A stretch of DNA of 64,000 nucleotides from Candidatus Thorarchaeota archaeon (lineage in GTDB: Archaea > Asgardarchaeota > Thorarchaeia > Thorarchaeales > Thorarchaeaceae), in contig JACAEL010000014.1 of assembly GCA_013388835.1 (NCBI GenBank), positions 1 through 64,000 on the forward strand, in the 5' to 3' direction. Below the pieces are notes generated by a model. It worked only from the letters and a program-made list of their open reading frames with translations. It was not told the origin of the DNA and did no database searches. Below are positions 15,223 to 24,359 of this stretch, in pieces. Position 1 is the first letter of the stretch, and each line of letters begins with the position of its first letter. A program made the translations under genes and the position numbers.

Positions 15223-16422
15223 TCAGCCCAGCGGCAACAGATACCTGGTTACCGAGACCCCCGTCAGAAGCATCTTGGGTTTCTTCATCAGACCCACTAT
15301 TACTCTTCGTTGCCGGTCCATGTCCCCCTCCCTCTTCACAATCTCCATCAGACCGTGTTCGCTTATGCCTGATACCAAGGCGTCCAGACCCTTATCCGAT
15401 AGTGAGGAAAGCAGTTTCTGAGCGACGTACATACTTCGAAGGTCGCTCATGATGGCTCCTCTCCAGCGGTCCTCGTATCGCACGAGGTCTCTCGACGAGA
15501 CGCAGTCCGCAGACATGGCTTCAGATGCGGTTCGACCTGCGAGAAGTGCCGCCGTACCTCCCATCACTATACCGCCGCCGGTGGTTGCCTTGACCATCCC
15601 TGCGGCATCACCAACGACTAGAAGTCCGTCCATGTGTGTGCGTTTCACTGGCATTCCAGAGATGACAACGCCACCCAGCCCTCGCTCTATTGTCATTCCC
15701 TTCAGTCTCTCTCTCATTACCGGATGGTGTCTAATGGCAGCATCGAGCCTAGCCCTTGTCATGTTTCGTGCTGCGAGCCCAACTCTCGCGCGGCCGTCGC
15801 CACGTGGGATTATCCATGCGAAAAAGCCAGGGGCAATTCTGCGCCCGTAGAACAGCTCTACGATGTTCTCCTCAATGTCAACACTCCTGACCTCGTACTG
15901 ATATGCGGGCAGCTTCGCCTGGTTCTTCACGGTGGGCATTCCTACATCGTGGATTAGTCGCCCTCTGAATCCCTCTGCGTCGATTACCAATCCTGCCTCT
16001 CTCTCCAGTCTATCCTTGCCCACGTAGACTCCAGACACCGCCCCCCTCTTCACTATCAGTCCTCTTATGGGACTGGAGACCTCTACCCCTGCTCCAGCCG
16101 TAATAGCTCTTGTTGCAAGCCAGCAGTCGAACGCCTGCCGGCAGAGGACCACCGCTTCATTTCGTCCTCTTTCTATCATGAACGAGCTGCCAGAGGGCGA
16201 GTGAATTCTGGCTCCGACTATCTTGTTATCTATGACCTCACTCGGCGGTCTGAGGCCCAGCGAAGCCAACCCTGTAAGGCTCACCAGACCCGCACAGTGA
16301 TCTGGCTTACCGACTACACCATGCTCTTCGAAGACGGTGACATCATGACCACCTCTGGCAGCTGCGTGGGCTGCAATCAACCCTGTTGGTCCTGCTCCAA
16401 TCACAACGATGCGTCCGTTCAA
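15223..16422 (-). CDS. Geranylgeranyl reductase family FAD enzyme
   Basis: The 399-residue flavoprotein begins with a dinucleotide-binding VVIGAGPTGLIAAHAAARGG and continues with HCAGLVS (the family's Cys-containing motif) and a C-terminal GDAAGMVKATTGGGIVMGG that holds FAD. In archaea such enzymes saturate the geranylgeranyl chains of membrane lipids. The family also includes other isoprenoid and electron-transfer reductases, so the substrate is not certain. It is divergent from pth2, and the two share the short spacer near 16423-16508. Confidence 0.88.
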   Translation of the reverse strand: MNGRIVVIGAGPTGLIAAHAAARGGHDVTVFEEHGVVGKPDHCAGLVSLTGLASLGLRPPSEVIDNKIVGARIHSPSGSSFMIERGRNEAVVLCRQAFDCWLATRAITAGAGVEVSSPIRGLIVKRGAVSGVYVGKDRLEREAGLVIDAEGFRGRLIHDVGMPTVKNQAKLPAYQYEVRSVDIEENIVELFYGRRIAPGFFAWIIPRGDGRARVGLAARNMTRARLDAAIRHHPVMRERLKGMTIERGLGGVVISGMPVKRTHMDGLLVVGDAAGMVKATTGGGIVMGGTAALLAGRTASEAMSADCVSSRDLVRYEDRWRGAIMSDLRSMYVAQKLLSSLSDKGLDALVSGISEHGLMEIVKREGDMDRQRRVIVGLMKKPKMLLTGVSVTRYLLPLG

Positions 16423-16458
16423 CTCTGCAGCCTCACAGTACAGGTCCCGAACTACAGG

Positions 16459-16468
16459 CTTTTTATCT
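16459..16468 (+). promoter_or_regulatory. TATA box of the pth2-truD transcript
   Basis: CTTTTTATCT lies about 41-50 bases before the ATG at 16509. A transcript start near 16492 would exclude the upstream extension of the pth2 reading frame. Confidence 0.4.
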
Positions 16469-16508
16469 CTCCGTGCTGTTCAGGCTTTCGACTCTCGGTG
16501 GCACACCT

Positions 16509-16874
16509 ATGACTGAACGGTTCAAGTACAAGCAGGTAATTGCCGTCCGCACGGATCTAGACATGAGCAAGGGCAAGATTGCTGTTCAAGTCGCCCACGG
16601 AGCGGTCAGCGCAGCAGAACGTGCCAGGATTACACATCAGGATGTATGGAAGGCTTGGCTCCATGAGGGTCAGAAGAAGGTGGCAGTGAAAGTACACTCT
16701 GCAGATGAACTGCTGGAGATTCAGCGTCTGGCGGTCGTCCATCGCCTCCCCAGCGCGCTGATACAAGATGCAGGGATGACCGAGCTCGAGCCGGGAACCA
16801 TGACTGTCGTGGCTGTTGGCCCGGGCACATCTGAGATCGTAGACAAGGTCACTGGAGACCTCAAGCTTCTCTAA
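16509..16874 (+). CDS. pth2: Peptidyl-tRNA hydrolase, Pth2 type
   Basis: The 121-residue protein matches Pth2 along its whole length: YKQVIAVRTDLDMSKGKIAVQVAHGA at the N-terminus, KVAVKVHSADELLEIQ in the middle and LIQDAGMTELEPGTMTVVAVGP at the end. It releases tRNA from prematurely ended peptides. The start is the ATG just after the predicted TATA and transcript start. truD begins 11 bases downstream on the same strand. Confidence 0.95.
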   Translation: MTERFKYKQVIAVRTDLDMSKGKIAVQVAHGAVSAAERARITHQDVWKAWLHEGQKKVAVKVHSADELLEIQRLAVVHRLPSALIQDAGMTELEPGTMTVVAVGPGTSEIVDKVTGDLKLL

Positions 16875-16885
16875 GAGGGAATACC

Positions 16886-18238
16886 TTGCGACCGGCTCAT
16901 CCTCTTGAGCAACAGATAGGGATGGAGTTCTATTCCACTGACTTTGAAGGCATTGGCGGCAGGGTCAAGGCGCGGTATGAGGACTTCCTAGTAGAGGAGA
17001 TAACACCCGACGGGAACATCCTCTCGTTACAGCCTTGGCCGAATGAGTCTCTGAGGGACCTGCCTGTCCCCTCAGAGGTCCACGGCATCAAGTCAAGATA
17101 CGTCACCCTCGCAGTGCAGAAGATGGGTCTAAGTACAATCGATGTGGCGAGTATTCTTGCGGCTGAGTTGAGACTGCCATCGAACTCAGTGACCTATGCT
17201 GGACTGAAAGACAGACGCGCAATAACCGTTCAGGCCATGTCTATCCCTGCAAACGCGACTGAACGGCTTGCATCGGCGAAGCTGAGTCGGATCCTCGTCT
17301 ATGATGCAGCCTACACACGCAAGCCGGTTCAGGTTGGTGACCTGTGGGGCAATCGATTCACCATTGCCCTGCGCGATGTTGAGGTGCCGCTAGACACTGC
17401 TCTCGACTGTGCTCAGTCACTGCTACAGCATCAACTGCTCAACTACTTTGATGTTCAGCGATTCGGTGTTTCGAGACCATATACTCACGTTGTAGGCCGT
17501 TTTCTTGTGAGAGGGGACTTTGAGAGTGCTGTACGGCAGATGCTGGTCACTCAGGACGAGCACGGGTCCACAGCTCTTGCGGAAGCCAGACAGCGTCAGT
17601 CTGAGGAGCTCGCACCCGACAAGGCACTCTTGGATGAGCTGCCTGAGGAACTCAGGTATGAGCGAGCAGTTGTTCAACATCTGATCAAACGACCCGGTGA
17701 CTACGCTGGTGCAATTCGTAGGATTCCTCCTCGTGTACTGACGATATTCGTTCACGCATACCAGTCTTTCCTCTTCAACAGACTGATTAGCGGGCGTATG
17801 CGCAGAGGGATGTCCATCGAGCAGCCCGAGGCTGGTGACTTCATCATACAGCGCAGCAGCTCACACTCTGGCCGCGACTCTTGGATCTTCGTCAGTGAAC
17901 GGCGTATCGATGAGTGTCAGGAGCTTGTGAAGAAGGGGGACTATGTCTTGGCATCTCCCGTCCCCGGTTACTCAACGAAGATGCCTCCCAGCCCGCAGAC
18001 AGACCTACTGCGCGAGCTTCTAGCTCAGGAGGGGACAGATCTGCTTGACTTCAGGAATCCCGAAATGCGCCCCCTCGACTCCCCAGGAGGACTGCATCCA
18101 GTCTCATTACGGGCAGTCAACGCGTCTGCAGTCATCAATGGCTCCAACATCACACTGAGTTTCAGTCTTCAGAAGGGTTCGTATGCAACTGTGGTCTTGC
18201 GAGAACTCATGAAGAACCATCCTCTGAACAGAGTGTGA
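16886..18238 (+). CDS. truD: tRNA pseudouridine synthase TruD
   Basis: A 450-residue TruD with the N-terminal FLVEEI motif, the catalytic VTYAGLKDRRAITVQAMSI (Asp nucleophile) and the YFDVQRFGVSRP motif, then the TruD-specific inserted domain with LRYERAVVQHLIKRPGDYAGA. It forms pseudouridine 13 in tRNA. It is the second gene after pth2, a common archaeal pair, and converges with the gene at 18241 with only two bases between stops. Confidence 0.95.
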   Translation: MRPAHPLEQQIGMEFYSTDFEGIGGRVKARYEDFLVEEITPDGNILSLQPWPNESLRDLPVPSEVHGIKSRYVTLAVQKMGLSTIDVASILAAELRLPSNSVTYAGLKDRRAITVQAMSIPANATERLASAKLSRILVYDAAYTRKPVQVGDLWGNRFTIALRDVEVPLDTALDCAQSLLQHQLLNYFDVQRFGVSRPYTHVVGRFLVRGDFESAVRQMLVTQDEHGSTALAEARQRQSEELAPDKALLDELPEELRYERAVVQHLIKRPGDYAGAIRRIPPRVLTIFVHAYQSFLFNRLISGRMRRGMSIEQPEAGDFIIQRSSSHSGRDSWIFVSERRIDECQELVKKGDYVLASPVPGYSTKMPPSPQTDLLRELLAQEGTDLLDFRNPEMRPLDSPGGLHPVSLRAVNASAVINGSNITLSFSLQKGSYATVVLRELMKNHPLNRV

Positions 18239-18240
18239 TT

Positions 18241-18825
18241 CTACTGAGCACGTTTCTGGCTGAACTCCTTCATCTTTTCGCCGAAGGCATCTATCTCTGT
18301 GTCAGTGCCATGTGTCTTTCTCTCTTCTTGGAACTCAAAGAGGACCTGCTCTCCGACAACTGCTGAGACTATCGTCCTCAGTTCACTCTTTGTGAAGGGG
18401 ATTCTCGGTTCATCTTCGGCCTTGAGCATGACGATACTCTCGCGGTGACCATCTGGAAGGTACAGGCTATTGACACCCACCTCTACTGCGGGGTAGATCA
18501 TTGTTCTTACTGCAGTCCTGAGCTTCATCGGCCCCTCAAGAATCAGTGGCTCACCGTAGGTGTCTCTGATTTCTGTCAGGAGTTCCTTAGCAGACTCCAT
18601 TAACTCCTTATTCTTCTTCTTGACCAGTAGAACGATTCGTCGTCCCGCCTTCACTGCCCGTAGAAGTGTGACATCATCCAGCTCAGGGTATCCTTTCATG
18701 CGTTCTAGCATCCATCTGCTGAACTCAACGTCGAACTCGGAAATCTCTCCGGAGTCCAGCTTGCTCTGGCAGCTGGGACACAGCATGTCCGATTCGAGGT
18801 CAAAGACACACACAGGCAGTTTCAT
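18241..18825 (-). CDS. NusA-like / zinc-finger protein of archaeal transcription-translation clusters
   Basis: The 194-residue protein starts MKLPVCVFDLESDMLCPSCQSKLDSGEISEFDVEFSR, a cysteine motif seen in archaeal proteins annotated as NusA-like elongation factors. The middle (ILEGPMKLRTAVRTMIYPAVEVGVNSLYLPDGHRESIVML) is likely a KH-like or nucleic-acid-binding fold. The tail is charged. I am confident it is a conserved archaeal gene, less so of the exact name. Confidence 0.65.
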   Translation of the reverse strand: MKLPVCVFDLESDMLCPSCQSKLDSGEISEFDVEFSRWMLERMKGYPELDDVTLLRAVKAGRRIVLLVKKKNKELMESAKELLTEIRDTYGEPLILEGPMKLRTAVRTMIYPAVEVGVNSLYLPDGHRESIVMLKAEDEPRIPFTKSELRTIVSAVVGEQVLFEFQEERKTHGTDTEIDAFGEKMKEFSQKRAQ

Positions 18826-18899
18826 TGTAAGTCCTCGCGTTCCGTGAGACCCGTACCTTCAGGGCTCCGGGCGACGAACATATCAAATTTGTGTTGCAT

Positions 18900-19211
18900 C
18901 TATATAGCAAGCACAATATCAATCGTAGACACATTCAGGTCGCTGCCTTTCTCGGTCTGTACGGTCGTTGTGTCTATGATGATTGACTTGACTTTGGCGC
19001 TAGTTATGAATCTGTGACGCACTATCTCCGCAACGTCTACCGCTCGACTGATCAGTCGACCTCGGGCCTTTATGACGACTTCTTTCGCACCTTTGTCGAA
19101 AAGAGTCTTGCATGCAAGCACATAAGACATGACGTTCTTGGAGCCTACTAGGACTGTGGATCCCTCCACGTTCTTCTCTCTTGACTCTCTCCCGGTGTTC
19201 TCCACCGTCAC
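18900..19211 (-). CDS. albA: Alba DNA/RNA-binding chromatin protein
   Basis: The 103-residue protein has the Alba core: [49 protein letters not shown], followed by beta strands ending STIDIVLAI. Alba dimers coat DNA or RNA in archaea; the Lys targeted by acetylation in Sulfolobus would be near the N-terminus of the core (SKNV). The start is a GTG at 19211 with GGAGAG about nine bases upstream. It is divergent from the aCPSF2 gene. Confidence 0.94.
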   Translation of the reverse strand: MTVENTGRESREKNVEGSTVLVGSKNVMSYVLACKTLFDKGAKEVVIKARGRLISRAVDVAEIVRHRFITSAKVKSIIIDTTTVQTEKGSDLNVSTIDIVLAI

Positions 19212-19361
19212 CCGAAGTCTCTCCGGTACGATTCCTCTTGCAATAGATGCTGTGTCATTGCGTGTCTAATATTGCTTTCGATTACCTTTGTTTTCACAGG
19301 TCCCGCCATCGAGTAAAGCTTTTCTTGACAATGAATGCCGTGGCTTTGGATGTTTCACTAG

Positions 19362-20627
19362 ATGACACAGTTGACCTTTCTGGGATCCTGCAGGGAGATT
19401 GGCCGTTCGGGTTTTCTTGTTGAACAGGGAAATGAAAGCCTTCTCGTTGACTACGGTGTGAAGCTCCTAGACCCCCCCGTGTTTCCTCAGCTGGTCCCTA
19501 CTGATACGCTTCAGGGAGTGATTGTCACACACGCGCATCTTGATCATTCTGGGGCTGTTCCCCGTCTGTTGTCGGATGAAGAACTCTTCATGTACTGCAC
19601 TCCTGCGACGAGGGACCTGACTCAGCTACTGGTGCGCGATATGGACAAGCTGGCAAGAGGTCGCCTTCCGTTCACGACTAGGGACATTGCACGTCTGCGG
19701 AGTCAGTGTCAACCAGTCAGGTACGAAGAAACCCTCCCACTGGGCCATGAGTTTGAGTTCACTCTTTTCAATGCTGGTCATATACCGGGCAGTTCCATGG
19801 TCTCACTCCGAGTCAATGACAAGCGCGTGCTCTTCACTGGGGACTTCAATGCCATAGCGTCACAATTGAACCATGGTGCTCGGAAGAACTTGCCCAGACA
19901 CGACATCGTGGTCACTGAGAGTACCTATGCTAAGCGCATCAATCCCAACAGGGAGGAGATTGAAGAGGCTCTTGTTCAGACAGTGATGGAGACTCTTGAA
20001 CGCGGAGGCAGTGCCCTCATCCCCGCCTTTGCCGTGGGCAGAAGCCAAGAGATAATGTGCATTCTGGCAAAGCACAACCTCCCTGCAAAGTATCCCATCT
20101 ACGTCGATGGTCTGGCACGGAGCGTAAACGAGATTGTTGCCAAACACCCAGAATACATCGCCTCTCCCAAGGCATTTGAGATGGCTGTGAGTCACACACG
20201 TGTCATTGAGGACAACCGTGACCGAATTCAGGCAGCTAACGAGGGCAGCGTAATCATCACACCCGCTGGGATGCTCAAGGGTGGAGCATCGCAGCTATAC
20301 CTTAAGATGCTGCATGATAACCCACGACACAGTCTGATTCTCGTCAGTTTTCAGATTCCCGGCACTCCTGGCGCAGAACTCCTCGCCAAGAAGAAGGTCA
20401 CAATAGGTGGCAAGGTGTTTGAAGTCGCCGCGGATGTCAGATACCATCATCTGAGCAGTCACTCAGACTCTCGTGGTCTCATGGACGTTCTGATGAACAT
20501 TCCCGGAGACCCCGTGTTCTATGTTGTCCATGGGGAATCAGACTCTTGTGATGCGCTTGCCGAGAAGCTTGAAAAGAAGGGGCGAAAGGCCATCGTGCCC
20601 TCTGTCAACGACAGAGTGGAGTTCTAG
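19362..20627 (+). CDS. Metallo-beta-lactamase/beta-CASP ribonuclease (aCPSF2 type)
   Basis: The 421-residue protein has the MBL core from residue 1 (MTQLTFLGSCREIGRSGFLV), HAHLDHSGAVP (about 56-66), GHIPGSSM, the beta-CASP motifs TESTYA and PAFAVGRSQEIM, and a late HSDSRGL. It lacks the KH domains of the paralogue at 6840, which makes it aCPSF2-like rather than aCPSF1; archaeal RNase J is the other option. Such enzymes trim RNA as 5' exo- and/or endonucleases. Its stop overlaps the end of the convergent eL38 gene by four bases. Confidence 0.88.
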   Translation: MTQLTFLGSCREIGRSGFLVEQGNESLLVDYGVKLLDPPVFPQLVPTDTLQGVIVTHAHLDHSGAVPRLLSDEELFMYCTPATRDLTQLLVRDMDKLARGRLPFTTRDIARLRSQCQPVRYEETLPLGHEFEFTLFNAGHIPGSSMVSLRVNDKRVLFTGDFNAIASQLNHGARKNLPRHDIVVTESTYAKRINPNREEIEEALVQTVMETLERGGSALIPAFAVGRSQEIMCILAKHNLPAKYPIYVDGLARSVNEIVAKHPEYIASPKAFEMAVSHTRVIEDNRDRIQAANEGSVIITPAGMLKGGASQLYLKMLHDNPRHSLILVSFQIPGTPGAELLAKKKVTIGGKVFEVAADVRYHHLSSHSDSRGLMDVLMNIPGDPVFYVVHGESDSCDALAEKLEKKGRKAIVPSVNDRVEF

Positions 20628-20842
20628 ACCTGCTCCTCTTTCTCGGGCCTCGCCTCAACGATCTGACACTTCACCTGTTGAATGACCGACTCGGCTTTCT
20701 GGGGCTCCAAGACTAGTGTGTAGAGGTACTTGCCAGTCCGGAGCTTCAGTTTCACGCTGTCACGACCTCTCTTCACACGACACTCGGCTGCGTCCTCGGT
20801 CATCTTGAGGAACTTTTCCACATCATCAATCTGCTTTGGCAT
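20624..20842 (-). CDS. rpl38e: 50S ribosomal protein eL38
   Basis: From MPKQIDDVEKFLKMTEDAAECRVKR to LKLRTGKYLYTLVLEPQKAE the 72-residue protein follows the eL38 consensus closely. eL38 is known from eukaryotes and from TACK and Asgard archaea but is missing in most Euryarchaeota, so it is useful for placing the organism. Start is the ATG at 20842; an upstream ATG at 20860 in frame is possible but lacks homology. Confidence 0.88.
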   Translation of the reverse strand: MPKQIDDVEKFLKMTEDAAECRVKRGRDSVKLKLRTGKYLYTLVLEPQKAESVIQQVKCQIVEARPEKEEQV

Positions 20843-21284
20843 TTGTGAGCCCCTTTCCATACTGTGGTTTTCGCTTGTGGACCATTCATGCGGCTAACTT
20901 CAGCATAGCATTGTCTTCTACCGACTTCCAGACCGCGGTAGGAGAAATGACTCTGATGGTCCCGTCGGCTGATTCGTCCTGCCCCACGGCCTTTACGTTA
21001 TAAGAATGTCGGAGTGTTGACAACTGTCACAAGTCGAATTTCCCTGTCCACCAGACGCCTGACTGCTACTCCGTTGCAGAAGTCACGTCCGAAGCTACAA
21101 GGGGGTCGTCGCGCCGCCTGATTTGTACGAGCATGGCACACAGAGTCTCCCATGTGCCATTCTCAGCCGTGAGGCACTAGGTCGAAGCCACTTGTGCAAC
21201 AGAGTTGCATCTCGTCTATTGCGTTCGCAGGTCTGTACTGACGAAATGGATCAGAGCTACCAGAAGAAGAGCCGATGGAGCTGC

Positions 21285-21326
21285 AAGCATCCAGATTAGG
21301 GCGTTGAAAGCATCCAGATTAGGGCG
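21285..21326. repeat. Two direct copies of a 19-base sequence
   Basis: AAGCATCCAGATTAGGGCG occurs at 21285-21303 and again at 21308-21326, a period of 23 bases. It lies in the transposase fragment and has introduced a stop. It looks like a local tandem duplication during decay. Confidence 0.8.
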
Positions 21327-21367
21327 GCCGCCATGGTGTTCGGCGTGTCCCGCTCCACGGTCTACAG

Positions 21368-21410
21368 TGTGGTGTTACAGTGTCCTACATCTCCTGTGAT
21401 TTCACAACAG
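21368..21410. repeat. IS right-end sequence, solitary copy
   Basis: These 43 bases match 59334-59376 with a single C/T difference, and match the left end at 58754-58790 imperfectly in inverted orientation. The core reads CCTACATCTCCTGTGATTTC. It is best explained as the end of the same insertion-sequence family at a second site. Confidence 0.75.
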
Positions 21411-21686
21411 GGCCCCTGACTGCACAACGTTTTTAATCGCTACCACGCAGTTTCAATCAGACAGAGTTTGACACGATAGTCCTGTCCGCCCACATGCAGT
21501 ACCGGGATGACTTCCCGTGGCCGCAAGGGTGTCAGACCACCGTAGTCTGTGTGTCTACAACAGGGGACAGAGCCTACCATCTTACAGGTTGTTGCTGGAT
21601 GATTGCCGTGTTCCGGCAATCCTCTGTGCGACGTGTCCAACTCTGAGGCTGCTCTTGCGTGCCCATCAAGGGCAATCGCTTGACTT

Positions 21687-21764
21687 GGGTCGGTAGTTTA
21701 GCTCGGTTATGACACCGCATTCACACTGCGGAAGTCGGGAGTTCGAGTCTCCCCCGACCCACCA
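21687..21764 (+). tRNA. tRNA-Val (CAC), intronless, CCA encoded
   Basis: The acceptor stem is GGGTCGG/CCGACCC, the D arm starts at 21696, the anticodon stem is CCGCA/TGCGG (21714-21718, 21726-21730) with loop TTCACAC, the T arm is GGGAG-TTCGAGT-CTCCC, A73 is at 21761 and CCA at 21762-21764. Anticodon CAC reads GUG. All stems pair apart from a relaxed D stem, and no intron is present, in contrast to the tRNA-Ala at 2165. Confidence 0.95.
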
Positions 21765-21967
21765 TCTTGCTCCTTGATTCCTTCTGTTCATGAGTGACCA
21801 GTGTCCTGCCTGTCATGATAGTCAAAGTGTATCGCAAGGCTTCAGTACCTGCCTGACTTGCACCAGACACCAGACTTGCAATGACCATGAGCCACTCTAC
21901 TCACCTCTGTCTGATAGTGATTGGTGGTTCTCGGTCTGCAAGACCGACTGCAAAAGACTGAGAACGA

Positions 21968-22126
21968 CTACTTCTTGCCCCGTTTCTTGGGTCTTAGGTC
22001 GCTTCTCTTGCACTTTCTACACTTCTTCGCGCCTAGTGGATTGGTCGCTCCGCAGTCGCGGCAAACTGACTTGTATAGTAAGTAGTGCTGTGCAAGCTTG
22101 CGTTTCTCGATGTCAGCGACTGGCAT
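21968..22126 (-). CDS. rpl40e: 50S ribosomal protein eL40
   Basis: Reading the minus strand from the ATG at 22126 gives 52 residues: [20 protein letters not shown], then [19 protein letters not shown] (four zinc cysteines) and a basic end [11 protein letters not shown]. This is the stand-alone eL40, the partner fused to ubiquitin in eukaryotes. GAGGT sits seven bases before the start. The longer plus-strand frame over it (21790-22131) is a shadow. Confidence 0.95.
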   Translation of the reverse strand: MPVADIEKRKLAQHYLLYKSVCRDCGATNPLGAKKCRKCKRSDLRPKKRGKK

Positions 22127-22266
22127 TCTGATGACCTCAATCCTGTGGAACGGACATCCTACGGAACGAGCCCGCTCAGGGTCCTCATTGGTGTCGTATT
22201 AAAAGGCTATCGCTCTAGCTTCGAAGGACTCCTAGGCGAGAGAGACCCTGCAGCCTCTCTACACTC

Positions 22267-23136
22267 CTAGAGCACTTCTTTGAGAATCCTTGCAACATCA
22301 CTTGGCCGCTCTGCGACCCTGACTCCGGCCGCAGTCAGTGCCTTGATCTTTGCCTCAGCTGTCCCGCTGCTCCCGCTGATTATTGCTCCTGCATGTCCCA
22401 TCTTCTTTCCTGGTGGGGCAGTCCTACCAGCGATGAAGCCGACGACAGGAATGTCCAGATGTTCCTTGACATAAGCAGCTGCACGCTCTTCAGCGTCGCC
22501 ACCTATCTCTCCTACGATGACTATGGCCTTGGTCCTCTTGTCCTTCTGGAAGAGCTGCACACCCTCGACCGTTGTGAGACCCACACACGGGTCGCCGCCC
22601 ATGCCTATAGCAGTGGTGGTCCCAATCTTGGCGCTGGTCATGCCTGCTGCTATCTCGTATGTGAGGGTCCCACTTCTCGACATGAGTCCCACGGGGCCAT
22701 CCATGAAGACATGTCCGGGCATTATCCCCAGTTTCTGTTTGGCCCCCGGTGTGATTATTCCCGGTGTATTGGGACCTATGACTGTTATGCCCTTCATTCT
22801 CGCAGCATGAATCATCCTGATCTCGTCTCTCACGGGGACATGTTCTGTAATGACCACAACAGGATTCAGATCAAGTGATATGGCCTCCAGAGCAGCATCA
22901 GCTGCAAAGGGCGCAGGCACGAAGATTACAGATGCTGTAGCGTCGTGTGCGGCCTTGGCCTCCTTCACACTGTCGTAGACTGGCACACCACTGACATCCG
23001 TACCACCTTTGCCGGGTGTCACTCCTGCTACGACTTTTGTCCCATACTTCAGCATAGCACTAGTATGGAATGTCCCCTGTGCTCCTGTTATTCCTTGAAC
23101 TACTACACGAGTCTTACTGTCGACAAGTACCGCCAT
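22267..23136 (-). CDS. sucD: Succinyl-CoA synthetase alpha subunit
   Basis: The 289-residue protein has the CoA-binding [12 protein letters not shown] region, [11 protein letters not shown], and the phosphohistidine loop [16 protein letters not shown] whose His carries the phosphate. With SucC it makes ATP or GTP from succinyl-CoA. The sucC stop (TAA) shares its last base with the sucD start (TAATG), so translation is coupled. The enzyme could also serve related acyl-CoA esters; the pair is complete and normal in length. Confidence 0.95.
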   Translation of the reverse strand: MAVLVDSKTRVVVQGITGAQGTFHTSAMLKYGTKVVAGVTPGKGGTDVSGVPVYDSVKEAKAAHDATASVIFVPAPFAADAALEAISLDLNPVVVITEHVPVRDEIRMIHAARMKGITVIGPNTPGIITPGAKQKLGIMPGHVFMDGPVGLMSRSGTLTYEIAAGMTSAKIGTTTAIGMGGDPCVGLTTVEGVQLFQKDKRTKAIVIVGEIGGDAEERAAAYVKEHLDIPVVGFIAGRTAPPGKKMGHAGAIISGSSGTAEAKIKALTAAGVRVAERPSDVARILKEVL

Positions 23137-24281
23137 TAGGACACCTCCCTGACTATCTCTACAACCTTCGCGGCTGCCTCTTCCATCGTGTTGAGAAACG
23201 GTATACCCGCATCACGGAGTATTCTCTGACCCTCTGCCTCATTCGTACCGACCATCCTTATGACCATCGGTACCCTGATTCCCTTTCTCTCCCGTGCAGC
23301 AACGATGCCCCTTGCAACATCATCACATCTAGTGATGCCCCCCATGATGTTGACAAGTATTGCTTTCACCTTGGGATACATCAGAGCAATGTCTATGCCC
23401 TTTTCTACCCGCTCCGCGTCAGAACCGCCGCCCAAGTCTAGGAACGTTGACGCTCTGCCTCCTTGAAGGGCAACTGCGTCAAGGGTGGCCATCGTAAGAC
23501 CTGCACCATTGCAGATGCAGGCCACATCGCCATCCAGCTCGACATATGCCATCCCGTGTTCCGATGCGGCTCTCTCACGCTCGTTCTGTTCGACTGGTTG
23601 CCGGTTGAGTTCTTCAACAGTCTTCTTGTGTCGGTAGAGCGCGCTGTCATCTATGTTTAGTCTTGCATCTGCAGCAAGTAGCCTGCCGTCTTTGGTGAGT
23701 ATGAGTGGGTTGATCTCCGTCAACTCTACGTCATAGGCCTCTACAACACTCCACAGTCTGAGAAACATGTCTGCGACCTGGTTGATCAGCTTCCCCCTGA
23801 AGCCCATAGCGATAGCCATGTTCCGGGCCTCATAGCCTCCAAACCCAAGAAACGGGTCCACATGTGCCTTGATGATTTTCTCTGGGCTCTCGACTGCAAG
23901 CTCCTCTATTGACATCCCGCCAGCGGCGCTTCCAATGACGACGTACTTGCGTTCGTTTCTATCAATAGTGATGCCTGCATAGATCTCTTGGGCAATGTCC
24001 AGCTTCTCCTCGACGAGGACGGATTCGACTGGAAGGTCACTGATTCTCATTGCAAGAATCTCCTTAGCTACGCTTCCAGCCTCTTCGGGAGTATTGGCGA
24101 ACTTCACTCCTCCCGCCTTGCCCCTCTTGCCCGCAAGAACTTGGGCCTTGACGACTACAGGCTTTCCCACTCTCTTGGCCACTTCACTTGCCTCTGCGGG
24201 AGTCCTAGCTAAGCCGCCAGGAGGCATTGGTATGTTGAAGGTCCGGAAGACATCCTTGGCCTCATGCTCGAACAGCTTCAT
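23136..24281 (-). CDS. sucC: Succinyl-CoA synthetase beta subunit
   Basis: The 381-residue protein starts MKLFEHEAKDVFRTFNIPMP, with the ATP-grasp domain (VVVKAQVLAGKRGKAGGVKF) and C-terminal CoA-ligase domain (VNIMGGITRCDDVARGI). It binds nucleotide and pairs with SucD, whose start overlaps its stop. Length and all visible motifs fit the ADP-forming family. Confidence 0.95.
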   Translation of the reverse strand: MKLFEHEAKDVFRTFNIPMPPGGLARTPAEASEVAKRVGKPVVVKAQVLAGKRGKAGGVKFANTPEEAGSVAKEILAMRISDLPVESVLVEEKLDIAQEIYAGITIDRNERKYVVIGSAAGGMSIEELAVESPEKIIKAHVDPFLGFGGYEARNMAIAMGFRGKLINQVADMFLRLWSVVEAYDVELTEINPLILTKDGRLLAADARLNIDDSALYRHKKTVEELNRQPVEQNERERAASEHGMAYVELDGDVACICNGAGLTMATLDAVALQGGRASTFLDLGGGSDAERVEKGIDIALMYPKVKAILVNIMGGITRCDDVARGIVAARERKGIRVPMVIRMVGTNEAEGQRILRDAGIPFLNTMEEAAAKVVEIVREVS

Positions 24282-24359
24282 AATTGATCACCAAAGCAAG
24301 GGTCTCTTGTCACTCGCCCTAGGCTCATCCGGGTCCCGTTCTGTTCACCTAAATAAGCT

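Larger units (their letters stand above)
21243..21420 (+). pseudogene. Transposase N-terminal fragment (IS481/IS30-like helix-turn-helix)
   Basis: In one plus-strand frame the bases 21327-21367 read AAAMVFGVSRSTVYSVV, the usual second half of a transposase helix-turn-helix; the frame then runs into the IS-end repeat and stops. Upstream the frame is broken by a TAG in a tandem 19-base repeat. The catalytic part is absent. It looks like an internal-deletion product in which the N-terminal part of a transposase sits directly against the IS right end. Confidence 0.5.
20861..21686. other. Gene-poor spacer with insertion-sequence debris
   Basis: Between eL38 and tRNA-Val, 826 bases hold no convincing gene. 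Recognisable parts are a 19-base direct repeat, a helix-turn-helix fragment of a transposase and a copy of an IS end (separate entries). A 66-codon frame on the minus strand at 21440-21640 has four cysteines and histidines but no recognisable family; I treat it as doubtful. The first 340 bases show nothing recognisable. Confidence 0.6.

Noticed and set aside
21285-21326. CRISPR-like or operator repeat
   Set aside because: Only two copies of a 19-base sequence with a four-base gap, inside transposase debris; it is a local duplication.
21440-21640. A 66-codon minus-strand gene with Cys and His residues
   Set aside because: No clear start signal, no recognisable family, and it lies in IS debris; left as doubtful in the spacer description.
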